From Clostridium sp. DSM 17811 (GTDB lineage Bacteria > Bacillota > Clostridia > Clostridiales > Clostridiaceae), in NCBI RefSeq assembly GCF_018861905.1, contig NZ_JAHLDU010000027.1:1-48079 (forward strand): 48,079 nt of DNA. Reading direction: 5' to 3'. Positions 25,575 to 35,238 of the stretch are shown piece after piece. The position numbers and the translations under genes were made by a program. Within the stretch, counting starts at the first letter, position 1. Each line of letters begins with the position of its first letter. Under the pieces are notes generated by a model. The model had not been told where the DNA came from. It did not search any database and worked only from the letters and a program-made list of their open reading frames with translations.

Positions 25575-26855
25575 TTAATAATAGCATCTCTTTAGCCTTA
25601 TCATTTCCATGATATAACCCATTAACTCCCCTAAATCACCAGAAACAAGTTCGGCTACTTTTTCAAGATTTACAGGTTGCAATATAACACTAGCAATATT
25701 TCCACATGATATAGGGTCATTTATATTTATTTTTGCATTAGTTGGGATATCTGAAAGTGTCGGATATAATATAGTTGCAGTCTTATTCCCTATTCCGCTT
25801 ACTGCATAAATTGCTAACTGATATAGCATTTTAGCTGGTAAACTTCTTTCCCACAAATCTCTGTATTTAGCATCCAGTAGTTTCACTACCCTGCCTTCCT
25901 TCATAAGGGCAAAGTCAGGTCTTGGAGTAGGTGATTTCCTGTGGCAGGGGTTAAACCCTGATGTATAAATGAACATATCATGTAAGCTATACTGATCTTT
26001 TACAGAGTAGCCTTCACTACAGTTCTGCAGCAATCTTCCTATTAGTGTTTCAAAAAATGCATTCATATCAAAAAAATATCCTCGTAAATTAATATGTTTA
26101 GAACTTCCCTCTAATTGAATACCTTGTGATTCATACAAAATGTTAATTATTTCAAGTACCGCAGAGTACCTTCTAGTTAATCTATTAATACTATTTCTTG
26201 CACTCTTCAAACTTGCTTTTGTCAAAGTAATATCACTAATATTTTCTTCTAAACTAAAACACAGCTTTTGAAGTTTAATTTTAAGACCAGTTTCTAACAC
26301 TAGTTTTAATCCAAGTTTTAACCCTGCAAGCAAAGTTTTATTCAATATATTATTTTCATCCCTATTAAAGTAATTGCAAGGCAATGTATCCTTTGTAATT
26401 CCGCCTTGACCACAAAGTTTATTAATATCAATTCTGCCTCTAGGTGATGATAAGTTCTCTCCTCGCTTAATATAACTCTTTTGAATTCCTCTATGGAGCA
26501 AGTCCTCTGCTTCAACATAAAGCTCATAAATAAGTAAGTCAAAGAACTTAAAATTACCTATATCATGCTCAGCCTCATTAAATAACTTAAGCTCTCTTAA
26601 TCCATAAGCATACCTTAGCAGTTTATAAAGTGGCATACCATTTATCTTTGGGTACACGTTTATTTGTAGTTCTCCTAGTCTAATTCTACCAACATAAGAA
26701 TTACTACTTATAGATAATCCACCTTTAAGTTCTATGATTTCTATAATTCCTTTATTATTAAGTACTTTTGCTATATCACGAGTGTCGTTATCAGGCAACT
26801 CTATATCCTTCAATATTATGCTGTCCCACTCTTTTAAATTGACAGTTTGATTCAT
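25575..26855 (-). CDS. mcrC: McrC copy B, apparently intact nuclease subunit
   Basis: A 426-residue full-length McrC, the endonuclease subunit that, with the McrB motor, cuts DNA containing modified cytosine. The N-terminal part MNQTVNLKEWDSIILKDIEL interacts with McrB. The PD-(D/E)XK core reads TPRPDFALMKEGRVVKLLDAKYRDLWER (~310-337) with Asp, Asp and Lys in place. The final seven residues (RLKRCYY) come from a deletion fusion and are probably tolerated. ATG at 26855 overlaps the mcrB stop (ATGA). Because every mcrB in the window lacks its ATP/GTP-binding motifs, this McrC has no obvious local partner. Confidence 0.88.
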   Translation of the reverse strand: MNQTVNLKEWDSIILKDIELPDNDTRDIAKVLNNKGIIEIIELKGGLSISSNSYVGRIRLGELQINVYPKINGMPLYKLLRYAYGLRELKLFNEAEHDIGNFKFFDLLIYELYVEAEDLLHRGIQKSYIKRGENLSSPRGRIDINKLCGQGGITKDTLPCNYFNRDENNILNKTLLAGLKLGLKLVLETGLKIKLQKLCFSLEENISDITLTKASLKSARNSINRLTRRYSAVLEIINILYESQGIQLEGSSKHINLRGYFFDMNAFFETLIGRLLQNCSEGYSVKDQYSLHDMFIYTSGFNPCHRKSPTPRPDFALMKEGRVVKLLDAKYRDLWERSLPAKMLYQLAIYAVSGIGNKTATILYPTLSDIPTNAKININDPISCGNIASVILQPVNLEKVAELVSGDLGELMGYIMEMIRLKRCYY

Positions 26856-27501
26856 GATATTTTATCTCCACCACTACTGCTCTCATTGACCTTTTCAATT
26901 TCAATTTCTTCCTCTATTTCATCATCCTCTGCTACTTTTCCTACTTCGCGTATTATTGGACATGGTGAGAGTAGTGCCGTTATGAGGCCCGCGATATTTG
27001 ATGTATTAAACAACTCAGATCTAATGGTTTGATTTTTCACATCAACAATACCTTCACCCAAAATCTTAGAAATCAAAGCATAGTCACCATAACAATATTC
27101 TTCAATAAGAGGAATAATATCTTCTCTAATAATTCTTTTAAACTTTTCATTTTCCATAATAGGTTTCTCTTTTTCTAAAAAATACGAATGGCCAATTTGT
27201 AAGTTTCGAGCATCCGCGCCTATGCACTCGCATATTCTAGCATTTAATTCTTTAAGCCATTTATCTAGTGGCAATCCCTCAAATACAGTCTTATCAAACA
27301 AAGCATAATTCGGCATTAATTCAATGAACCCAAAACGTCTTCTAAGTGCTACATCTAAAAGAGCAATAGAACGATCAGCAGTATTCATGGTTCCTACAAT
27401 ATATACATTTTCAGGTACTTTAAAAGGTAGATTTGATAATGATAGGATAATCTCTTTTCATAGCTACTAAAATTAGGTTCTTTAATAATTTCCTTTTCCA
27501 A
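26852..27501 (-). pseudogene. mcrB: mcrB copy B, 3' half fused to a foreign start
   Basis: The AAA+ C-terminal part is intact from FKVPENVYIVGTMNTADRS to the acidic tail (26852-27420). Walker A and B are missing. Upstream, a well-placed start (TTG 27501 after GAGGGGAG) reads EKEIIKEPNFSSYEKRLS in a different frame and stops at ~27400. The promoter block with TATAATGTGTATAAAAGTAAG is shared with copies A and C, but the coding start after it is not. An ATG at 27388 could still express a 178-residue fragment. Confidence 0.85.
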
Positions 27502-27646
27502 TAAAATTTTCTCCCCTCAAGCTGCAATGCAAACAAAGCTTTTTCGTTTTTAGCGTACGCTTACTTTTATACACATTATATCCTATTTAACTTATTAAAG
27601 GGATTAATATCTATTTTATGTAACAAAATATATCAAAAAAAGCTAA

Positions 27647-27689
27647 AAGGCTGCATTCCTTTAATTTAAATTAAAAGGAATGTAGCCTT
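27647..27689. terminator. Strong hairpin shared by McrBC copies B and C
   Basis: AAGGCTGCATTCCTTT and AAAGGAATGTAGCCTT form a long stem upstream of mcrB. The same hairpin occurs at ~36840-36885. It probably ends transcription coming from the neighbouring genes. Confidence 0.65.
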
Positions 27690-27827
27690 CTCATGTATAT
27701 GAGGGTAACATCGGAAGTATGAACTATATTATAATTTCATTTCAGGTAGTTATAATTGCATAGGCTCAGGGTCTGGAAAAATCACAACAACATTACTACA
27801 AGCTTATTTACATATATTATTGTAGGT

Positions 27828-28691
27828 TTAAGAGAGTAAGCTTTGCCAAGTACCGTTACCTACAATTCCATCAATCACTAATTTATTGCTTCGTTGATAT
27901 TGCTTAACAAATCTTATAGTCTCATTTCCATAAATACCATCGATAGCGCTGCCAGTTCTCCATTGAATATATCTTATAGCTGTTTTATCTTCCGTAGAAT
28001 TAATACTACATAGAGGCTTTTCCATAATAGCTTTAACTCCAGATAATACTTCGGGTCCACATATACCATCGATAGAAAGGTTAAGTATTTGCTGAAGCTT
28101 TTTAATAGTACCTATGGTTAATGGTCCACTGGCTCCATCTACAACTAAAACATTATTATTTATATCTCTTATTTTCATAGAGTTTAGGCATTTTTGTAGA
28201 TATTTAATATCTACAGAAGTTGTGTTTTTAGTAATTTCAGATCTAGGAGCAGAGTCATAAACATAAAGTTTATTTTGTTCAATTATAGCTATTAGTTTTT
28301 CAGGGTACTCATCATCAGTACAGTATCCTGAGTTATAGACGTTCTGGCAAGCTTCCTTGTAGTTTTTAGATGTTATTACAGATTTGTACCGGTTAAAGCT
28401 TAAAAGCTTTCCATGGTCCAGGATGCTGTCACCCAGCGTATCATACTTTCTAAACATGCATACCATGGGAGTGCTCACTCCATTTATAAATTCATGAGTA
28501 TTAAATTCTTGAACTTCATATCCGCAACCTTCTGTCCATTTGATTCCAAAGATGTTATTACCTTTAACATATTGCAACCAGCCTGTTTCGAGTATTGCCT
28601 GAGCTATGGTTAGGGATGGTAGTATGTTGTATTTTTTATAGGATAGTAAAGCTCCTGGGATTAGGCTTTCTATTATTTGGGTTTTGTCCAT
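27828..28691 (-). CDS. Glucosaminidase-type cell-wall hydrolase with peptidoglycan-binding repeats
   Basis: A 287-residue autolysin or phage-type lysin. Residues ~1-150 match the glucosaminidase (FlgJ/LytG-like) domain: SLTIAQAILETGWLQYVKGNNIFGIKW, with the catalytic Glu in ILETGW, then MFRKYDTLGDSILDHGKLL. Two peptidoglycan-binding type-1 modules follow (DGASGPLTIGTIKKLQQILNL, ~185-220; IDGIYGNETIRFVKQYQ, ~250-287). There is no signal peptide, as in phage lysins or proteins released by lysis. The ATG at 28691 has AAAGGAGGAATCACC upstream. It should cleave cell-wall glycan strands. Confidence 0.88.
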   Translation of the reverse strand: MDKTQIIESLIPGALLSYKKYNILPSLTIAQAILETGWLQYVKGNNIFGIKWTEGCGYEVQEFNTHEFINGVSTPMVCMFRKYDTLGDSILDHGKLLSFNRYKSVITSKNYKEACQNVYNSGYCTDDEYPEKLIAIIEQNKLYVYDSAPRSEITKNTTSVDIKYLQKCLNSMKIRDINNNVLVVDGASGPLTIGTIKKLQQILNLSIDGICGPEVLSGVKAIMEKPLCSINSTEDKTAIRYIQWRTGSAIDGIYGNETIRFVKQYQRSNKLVIDGIVGNGTWQSLLS

Positions 28692-29290
28692 TGGTGATTC
28701 CTCCTTTAGGGTTTTACTTATATATATGGAGGAATGGAGAGGTTTTTAGATTTGGGGAAGATTATTTTATTAAAGCATTGGTTTATATGGGTTGTTAAGC
28801 ACTTAGTTAAATTTAACTGAGTGCTTACGCTTTTGAATAGATACTTTTGATACAATATAACATCTTATTATATTGTATGAAACTTAATATTATTATCTTA
28901 AAGCGCATTTTCGCTATATATAGACAGGGTTAGCTTTGATACTTTGGCTAACCAACGGTTTAAATGTAAATTTGCTTGTTATTTTATGATAATACTTCTG
29001 TTTATGTAGAAAATTGTATGTTTCATGCAAATTATATTACTTTTATTAATAAAAGTAATATAATTTGCATTGTAAGAATTCTTACAATAAGTGATCGCTT
29101 ATTTGATAAAAAATTAATATTATGTATTAGAGGTGCATCATGTTTTGATACCTACACCTCCGTAATTATTATGATTAAGAGATTTCCATTCAAAAACAAG
29201 CACTCTGCCAATTAATATTAGTATTATTAATTGGCAGAGTACTATTGCAGAGACTTCTAGTAAACTCAAAACATTATAGTGGGAATTAAT
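28692..29290. other. Spacer packed with long perfect hairpins
   Basis: Inverted repeats follow one another: 28797-28826 (AAGCAC ... GTGCTT), 28927-28952 (GGTTAGC ... GCTAACC), 29025-29070 (20-bp arms, ATGCAAATTATATTACTTTT and its complement around ATTAAT), 29070-29087 (TTGTAAGAATTCTTACAA, fully palindromic) and 29202-29240 (16-bp arms, ACTCTGCCAATTAATA). No open frame of note is present. Confidence 0.7.
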
Positions 29291-29491
29291 ATGAATAAAA
29301 AAGCGAAATTAAAATTATGTGCATTGACTTTAGCTACAACACTAGGTGCGTTAACCGCATTAACCTCAGTTCAAGAGGTACAAGCCGCTGTTGTTTCAAA
29401 CGGAATTTCTTCTACAGCTACAGCAAATACAGAAGATATAAAAATAATAAATGAGGATACTTTTGCACGAAAAGAGAGCACTACCCCTTAA
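29291..29491 (+). CDS. Small secreted peptide precursor
   Basis: A 66-residue protein with a classic signal peptide: Lys-rich start MNKKAKLKLC, hydrophobic core ALTLATTLGALTALTS, and a likely cleavage site VQA-A at ~31-32. The mature part would be ~35 polar residues ending ARKESTTP. The ribosome site (AGTGGGAAT) is weak. It could be a secreted signalling peptide or the truncated start of a larger secreted protein; a hairpin at 29554 follows the stop. Confidence 0.55.
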   Translation: MNKKAKLKLCALTLATTLGALTALTSVQEVQAAVVSNGISSTATANTEDIKIINEDTFARKESTTP

Positions 29492-29553
29492 TTAACTGTA
29501 ACATACATTTTTACCTTTAATATCTTTGGCAATCATTAAAAGTAATCTAAATA

Positions 29554-29602
29554 GGGTAGTTTTTGACCCTCCCCCGAAAACGGGTAATAGGCAAAACTAC
29601 CC
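29554..29602 (+). terminator. Hairpin after the secreted peptide
   Basis: GGGTAGTTTTTG (29554-29565) pairs with CAAAACTACCC (29592-29602), with an inner C-rich/G-rich stem CCCTCCCCCG ... CGGG. It lacks a strong T-run, so it may be an RNA stabiliser or leader element of the next gene instead. Confidence 0.4.
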
Positions 29603-29697
29603 AGATTTTATAATAAATATTTTATACAGGTTTACAATTACAGCTATTTTTTCTTTGTAGTATATGTATATAAAAATAAGGAAAGAGGTTTTATAAA

Positions 29698-31956
29698 ATG
29701 GATAAAATGGTTTTGCAAACTCAAAAATGGGCAAATGAAACATACTCGGGAAATAAGTCATATACTAAAATTGCAGAAGATGGAGTTACTGGATGGGGTA
29801 CGATGAAGGCGTTAATAACAGCTTTACAAATAGAACTCAAGCTCCCATCACCTAATGGTAATTTTGGACCTGGTACAAAAAATGCTTTTACAAATTTGTC
29901 TGTTAGTTCACCAGTAACAGATAGTAATAAAATAATTATTCTTCAAAGTGCCTTATTTTGTAAAGGATATAATCCCAACTAATTTACGGGCGTTTTTACA
30001 TCACTAACTAAAAATGCAATCATAAGATTTCAAACTGATGCAGGATTAACTAATATTGATGGAATTGTAAATGCAACTATAATGAAATCTTTATTAGCTA
30101 TGGATGCATTTACATTGCTGAATTATGGATGCTATACTGGTGTAGCTAAGATACGTGAAATTCAACAAAGATTTAATCATGACTATATTTCAAATCAATA
30201 CTTCAATGATAATATTGGATTAATCCCTTGTGATGGCATATACGGACGTTCTACTAATAAAGCACTACTTTATGCTCTACAAATAGAAGAAAAAATTGAT
30301 GTCCCTAATGGAGTATTTGGACCATCTACAAAAAGTAAATGTCCCATATTATCAGTAGGAAGTACTCAAACTAAATTTATATACTTACTACAATACGCTC
30401 TATATTGTAACGGATATGATTCAAATGGATTTAATGGACAATATGGAGATGATGTTAAAATAGCTGTAACTAACTTTCAAACATTCTCATGCTTAACTGC
30501 TGATGGTGTTGCAGGTATGCAAACTTGGGCTTCATTATTAGTAAGTACTGGTGATACATCTAGAAAAGGAACTGCCTGTGATTGTTCTACTACTATAACT
30601 GATAAAAAAGCACAAACTCTTAAAAATAATGGCTATAAATTAGTAGGAAGATATCTTACTGGTAGATATAAAATGACATCTAATGAATTAAATACTATTT
30701 TTGCAGCAGGACTTAATGTATTCCCTATCTTTGAAACTGGAGGAACCCAATTATCATACTTCAATAGAATTCAAGGAAATAAGGATGCAAAAACAGCAAT
30801 TGCATTAGCAAGTGGTTTTGGATTTGATTCAGAAACTATTATATACTTTTGTGTAGACTTCGATGCTTTAGATGGTGATATAAATGGAACGATTTCTCCT
30901 TACTTTAGTGAAATATTTGAGGTTTTTAGAAGAACTAATACAACTTATAAAATTGGAATATACGCACCTAGAAATGTATGTAGTAGTATGCAAAATGCAG
31001 GCTATTCATGTAGTAGCTTCGTGTGTGATATGTCATCAGGTTTTAGCGGAAATCTCGGATATCCATTGCCTAAAGATTGGGCCATAGATCAAATATCAAC
31101 TATTACTATTGGAAGTGGAGATGGAGCAATAGAAATAGATAATAATATTAGTTCTGGTATAGATAAGGGTGTATCAAAAATAAACTTAAGTAATACTGCA
31201 GCAGGTATCCCAGATCCATATGTTCCAGCTATACCTGATCCAGATAAACCTCATATTCCTTTAACGAATGGTTTTGAATATATAGTTTTATCCGGAAAAG
31301 AAGATGATAAGGATCGTTATAAATACAACTTTATTGAAACTGCTTTAAGAAAGTTACATGAATATATACTTGATCGAGATAAAATGCCAGTAGGTTCAAA
31401 AAGACTTATAGATACAATTACTTGGATAATTGATTTAAAGATGTATTCTGAAAAGGATATTGTAAATTTCGAATCAATTTCAGCTATCTATGACTTTATA
31501 AATATTATATTTGTGCGTACTAAAAAAGAACTACTCAACTATCTTAATACAGCAACAATAAACGGTACTGGTAAAAGGACCCAAGCAATTAAAGAATTTA
31601 CCCTATTTGGGCATGGATATAAAGGCTTTTTACAATTTGGTGACGACTATACAATAGATATTATTGATATAAATGGCATACACTCTAATGTTTTTTATAT
31701 GTGTAACTCTGTATTTTATTCCTGTAATACTGGAACAAACGGTGAGAAAAGCTTTGCTTATGCATGGCAGCATCATTTAGGAGGTAAAGTTAAAGCTTGT
31801 GTTAATAAAACTGATTATGAGAAGATTTGTAGTGCAGATGAATTTGAGAAAGTACAGGCAAAAATAGAAAGATTGACGACTGGTTATGTACAGAAAGGTT
31901 CTTATAGATATCCTGTTCCAAGTAAGACGGCAAAAGCTTATTGGGTTTATTTCTAA
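29698..31956 (+). pseudogene. Peptidoglycan-binding / DUF1906 glycoside-hydrolase-like / caspase-like protein, internal TAA
   Basis: One frame of 753 codons starts at ATG 29698 (GAAAGAGG upstream) and is broken only by TAA at 29980-29982 (codon 95, within GYNPN-stop-FTGVF). Residues 1-285 hold tandem peptidoglycan-binding units (DGVTGWGTMKAL; GFNGQYGDDVKIAVTNFQ). Residues ~290-490 match the DUF1906 (Rv2525c-like) glycoside-hydrolase-like domain (NGYKLVGRYLTGRYK; IIYFCVDFDALDGD; WAIDQIS). The last ~230 residues contain LFGHGYKGFLQFG and VFYSCNTGTNGEKSFAYAW, a His...Cys pair as in caspase-like (clan CD) peptidases. An ATG at 30082 could start a 624-residue product but lacks a good ribosome site. 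A terminator follows at 31965. Confidence 0.75.
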
Positions 31957-31964
31957 ACTATATA

Positions 31965-32000
31965 AAAAAATCCTCATAGTTTAAAATATGAGGATTTTTT
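31965..32000 (+). terminator. Intrinsic terminator
   Basis: AAAAAATCCTCATA pairs with TATGAGGATTTTTT, directly after the stop at 31956. Confidence 0.85.
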
Positions 32001-32109
32001 ATAATTAATTTAAAACTCTAAATTTTTCAGTTTATATATGCTTGTTTTTGATGTAAATATGTTAGAATTTACAATAGGATAATTGTTTTATAAAAATAAT
32101 TTATAAGAG

Positions 32110-32931
32110 GTGTTTTATACGAAAAAAATATTATTATTAGTTTTTGTTATTGTGATTATATTTAGTTCATTAGTTTATTTTAATAATCCTAACGTTGTTG
32201 CATCAAGAAAAGTTATTACTTTTCCTGATAAAAATTTAGAAAAAGTAATAAGAGATAGAATCAAAAAACCTACCGGAAATATCTTAAAGGGTGATATAGA
32301 TAATCTAGAATACCTAGACGTTGATTCTCAACAAATTATTACAAATCTTTCAGGGATAGAAAATTTGACTAATTTGACTCGTTTGTATTTAGGATATACT
32401 CAGTTAAGCAACATAGAACCTTTAAAAGGATTGACTAACTTGAAAGATTTATATTTAGATTATAATCAGATCAGTAATATAGGAGCTTTAAAAGGATTGT
32501 CTAACTTGACTAGTTTAAAATTAGATCATAATCAGATCAGTAATATAGGAGCTTTAAAAGAATTGTCTAACTTGACTAGTTTAGATTTAGCTAACAATCA
32601 AATCAGTAATATAGGAGCTTTAAAAAAGTTGACTAATTTGAGTGAGTTGCATTTAACTGATAATCAGATTAGTAATATAGAACCTTTAAAAGGATTGACT
32701 AACTTGACTAGTTTATATTTAACTGATAATCAGATCAGTAATATAGAACCTTTAAAAGGATTGACTAACTTGGCATATTTAAATTTAGATCATAATCAGA
32801 TTAGTAATATAGAACCTTTAAAAGGATTGACTAACTTGGTTAGTTTGTTTTTAACTGATAATAAGATTAAGGATTACACTCCAGTTACAGTTAATTCTTA
32901 TTATAATAATCTGCAGACTAAAGATTTTTGA
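32110..32931 (+). CDS. Leucine-rich-repeat surface protein with a lost or unusual start codon
   Basis: A ~270-residue internalin-like protein. An N-terminal hydrophobic segment (ILLLVFVIVIIFSSLVYF) acts as signal sequence or anchor. A short cap (FPDKNLEKVIRDRI) is followed by eight 22-residue leucine-rich repeats of the form L..L.L..NQISNI..L..L.NL. The C-terminus ends just after the repeats, with no sortase motif. The start is odd: the leader GAGGTGTTTTAT is the same as in front of the NUDIX gene ATG (5148), but here the next codon is ACG, not ATG. The only upstream alternative is GTG 32110, inside the ribosome site. Translation would need ACG, GTG, or is lost. Confidence 0.7.
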   Translation: MFYTKKILLLVFVIVIIFSSLVYFNNPNVVASRKVITFPDKNLEKVIRDRIKKPTGNILKGDIDNLEYLDVDSQQIITNLSGIENLTNLTRLYLGYTQLSNIEPLKGLTNLKDLYLDYNQISNIGALKGLSNLTSLKLDHNQISNIGALKELSNLTSLDLANNQISNIGALKKLTNLSELHLTDNQISNIEPLKGLTNLTSLYLTDNQISNIEPLKGLTNLAYLNLDHNQISNIEPLKGLTNLVSLFLTDNKIKDYTPVTVNSYYNNLQTKDF

Positions 32932-33108
32932 TTGCCATAAAAAATTAAAATCATTCAAAAGAATATACATCGGGCACAGCCGACATACATGGTGCGTCCC
33001 GACAGGGCGTATATTGGTGGTTGTGTGGTAACGGGACAGAACTAGCAATGAGATTACCATATTTAGGAACTGAGTTTTCAGTACAGAACAGCTATGTTCT
33101 TCATGGGC
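32932..33108. other. Possible IS200/IS605 right-end relic
   Basis: A GC-richer island with CGTCCCGACAGGGCG (bulged hairpin) and, near 33085, AGAACA-GCTA-TGTTCT followed by TCATGGGCC. Small subterminal hairpins followed by a fixed cleavage sequence are typical of IS200/IS605 ends. A matching ACAGCTATGTTCTTCATG occurs at ~37429. No tnpA or tnpB remains. Confidence 0.35.
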
Positions 33109-33252
33109 CTAATTTGAAGAATCTAATATATATCCATATTCTTCTGCAACTTCCTTATATTTATTATTAGCAATCATTGTAGGTTCTTTATCATTTTCAA
33201 CATAAAGATATGAATTCTTAACAACATTATCATTCAGTATGTCCAACCTAAT
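33109..33252 (-). pseudogene. C-terminal gene relic
   Basis: The frame reads RLDILNDNVVKNSYLYVEND, then MIANNKYKEVAEEYGYIL and stops at 33109. Its upstream side is the type-1 repeat, which supplies an accidental ATG. The family is unknown. Confidence 0.45.
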
Positions 33253-33320
33253 AGCAAATTCGCTTCGCTCATTAGAACCCCCGTTGATCGCTAACAAATT
33301 GTAAACACAATTTGTTTTTC
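33253..33320. repeat. Type-1 dispersed palindromic repeat, copy 4
   Basis: Begins AGCAAATTCGCTTCGCTCAT and ends with the perfect hairpin ACAAATTGT-AAAC-ACAATTTGT and TTTTTC. It separates two coding relics. Confidence 0.75.
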
Positions 33321-33338
33321 CAAAAATCCATGCTCGAT

Positions 33339-34850
33339 TTACTTTGCTATTGGATATCTAGTTCTAAATTCATTAAGCTGAGATGATAAACTAGAATCTA
33401 ATGTACTAATTTTTTGATTGTAACCTGTAAGCGAACCATTTGGAGACTCAACCATACCTTCAAATTCATTATATGAGTTATATATTTTCATAAGTGATTC
33501 ATAAGCATCTTTATGCTTCGTTGGTGGATTAATTAGTGTTTCCATTAATGCCTGTATGTCAGTTCTACCTTTAACAATTGCATCCATTTCTCCATTTTTT
33601 TTGAATTCTTCATTTTTATATTTAATCGCATCATCAAAAGTATATGCCTGATCTCCATTAACATTAACAGGCGAGTTAAAAATAGCATCATGCCAAACAC
33701 TTGAAATTGACTGCGCATCTGTTTCAATTTTAAGAGCTTGAATTGAAATTAAAAGCATCCCTTTATTTAACTTCATCATATATGCTACTTCAGCTTTCTC
33801 AGCTTTTATGACCTTTTGTTTATTTGAATATATAATACCTCCACCTGCAATAGCGCCTATAAGTATTGTGATAATTATGACTTTAACTGGTGTAAAAAGC
33901 TTTTTTTAAACTGCAATTTTAGTTGCCTGATCAATTTCTTCGCGAACTACATTTTCAGGTTCTATCTTTTTTTGATTTTTATAAATTCCTTTAATATTTT
34001 TAATGATTTTAATATTTTTAATAACCATAATAATTAATGGACATATCAGAATAAAACTAATAACCGGTATTAAATATCTTAGATAAGAGTAGATTCCCAC
34101 AAGCTCGTATCCATTATTATTTGTAAATTGTAAACCAATATAATATAAAATAAATAATACAGCCCCCAATATTGGAAAAATAAAAATCTTTTTCATAACA
34201 AAATGTGTTTTTCTCTTAATATTAGTTTGGTCGACGATGTTGTCAGTATCACCCTTAACTTCTTTGATAACCTTACTTGAACAATTATCCCAAACTATAT
34301 TTAAAACTTTTGCATTTTCATTATTCGAATCAATACTTAATACTAAATTAACATCATCTATTGCACCTTGATAATCTAATTTAATAGCTAAATCTTTTGC
34401 TTGAAGAAATACATCCCTTGAATATGAATTAAAGCATTCACTAATCTTACCTTTAGCAACAACAAATCTTTTTACATCTTTCGAGCTTACACTTTTAAAT
34501 GCATTATATGCTCCTAAATAATCTTTATTATTCTGTAGTTCAGTTCCGTTCCTAAAGTCTTTTAATGAAGATTGCAATTCATTACATAACTCTATTTTAG
34601 AGTTCACACTGCTATCCTACTTATATGTTAATGCGATTTGATAATCTTTTATTGCTTCACTAAATTTCTCTGCTTTAATATTCTTTTGTGCTTCACTAAT
34701 ATTCATATTATAATTTTTGTTATTACTATATTGTTGATATTTAGTAATACCTATAATGCTAATAATTATTAAAATGATTCCTATTATACCTACCCATTTA
34801 TATTTTTTAATTATAATATTCTTTTTACTTTCAACAGGGCTCTCTTCCAT
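33339..34850 (-). pseudogene. TPR-like multi-pass membrane protein split by TAG and TAA in one frame
   Basis: Three consecutive open pieces lie in exactly the same frame. 34850-34617 (MEESPVESKKNIIIKKYKWVG, a membrane helix, then NIKAEKFSEAIKDYQIALTYK) ends with TAG 34619-34617. The next piece continues DSSVNSKIELCNELQ through helical TPR-like sequence and two membrane helices to TAA 33908-33906. It then resumes KKLFTPVKVIIITILIGAIA (another helix) and runs to 33339. Separate genes are possible (GTG 34607 has only a weak TAGGAT site; the third piece has no start), but shared frame and missing ribosome sites favour one gene of ~503 codons with two nonsense changes. Function unknown. Confidence 0.65.
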
Positions 34851-35238
34851 TTATACCATGTTAATATTTTAGAGCACTCAGCATTGATAAATTCTTATTA
34901 ATAGTATTCATCTTATTATGTCCCCCTTTAATATCAATTAGGTATAAGCCTATGCTTATACCTAATTTAGCATTTAATACTATATTTGTATGTATTAACA
35001 CTCTTGTATTAACATCGAATAAAAGTTATCTTTCTTTACTCTTTAATTAAATTTTATTTGCAATCATAAAGAACCTTGCAAGAATTTTTATCCACATAAA
35101 GTAAAAAAAGCACCTATATTAGGCTGCTTTCATATCAAGTAAAATAAGACATTCCATCTTTTTTTATCTCTTCTAAGCAATATATCTTGTCCGTTTCACT
35201 TCCAATCTCTGCAAGGGGTCAGACCCTTGGGTAATTGT
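34851..35238. other. Spacer with hairpins
   Basis: ATTAGGTATAAGC-CTAT-GCTTATACCTAAT (34937-34966) is a perfect hairpin. AAGGGGTCAGACCCTT near 35212 is a short palindrome of the type seen with REP/Y1-transposase elements. No gene is seen. Confidence 0.45.

Noticed and set aside
32380-32880. 66-bp DNA repeats as a repeat array
   Set aside because: They are codons for leucine-rich repeats, diverging in third positions as expected for a protein.
22933-34619. Stop-codon recoding (selenocysteine, pyrrolysine or a variant code) for the in-frame stops
   Set aside because: TGA, TAG and TAA all occur as interruptions, no SECIS-like hairpin follows the TGA, and intact neighbouring genes end normally with these stops. 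Ordinary decay is simpler.
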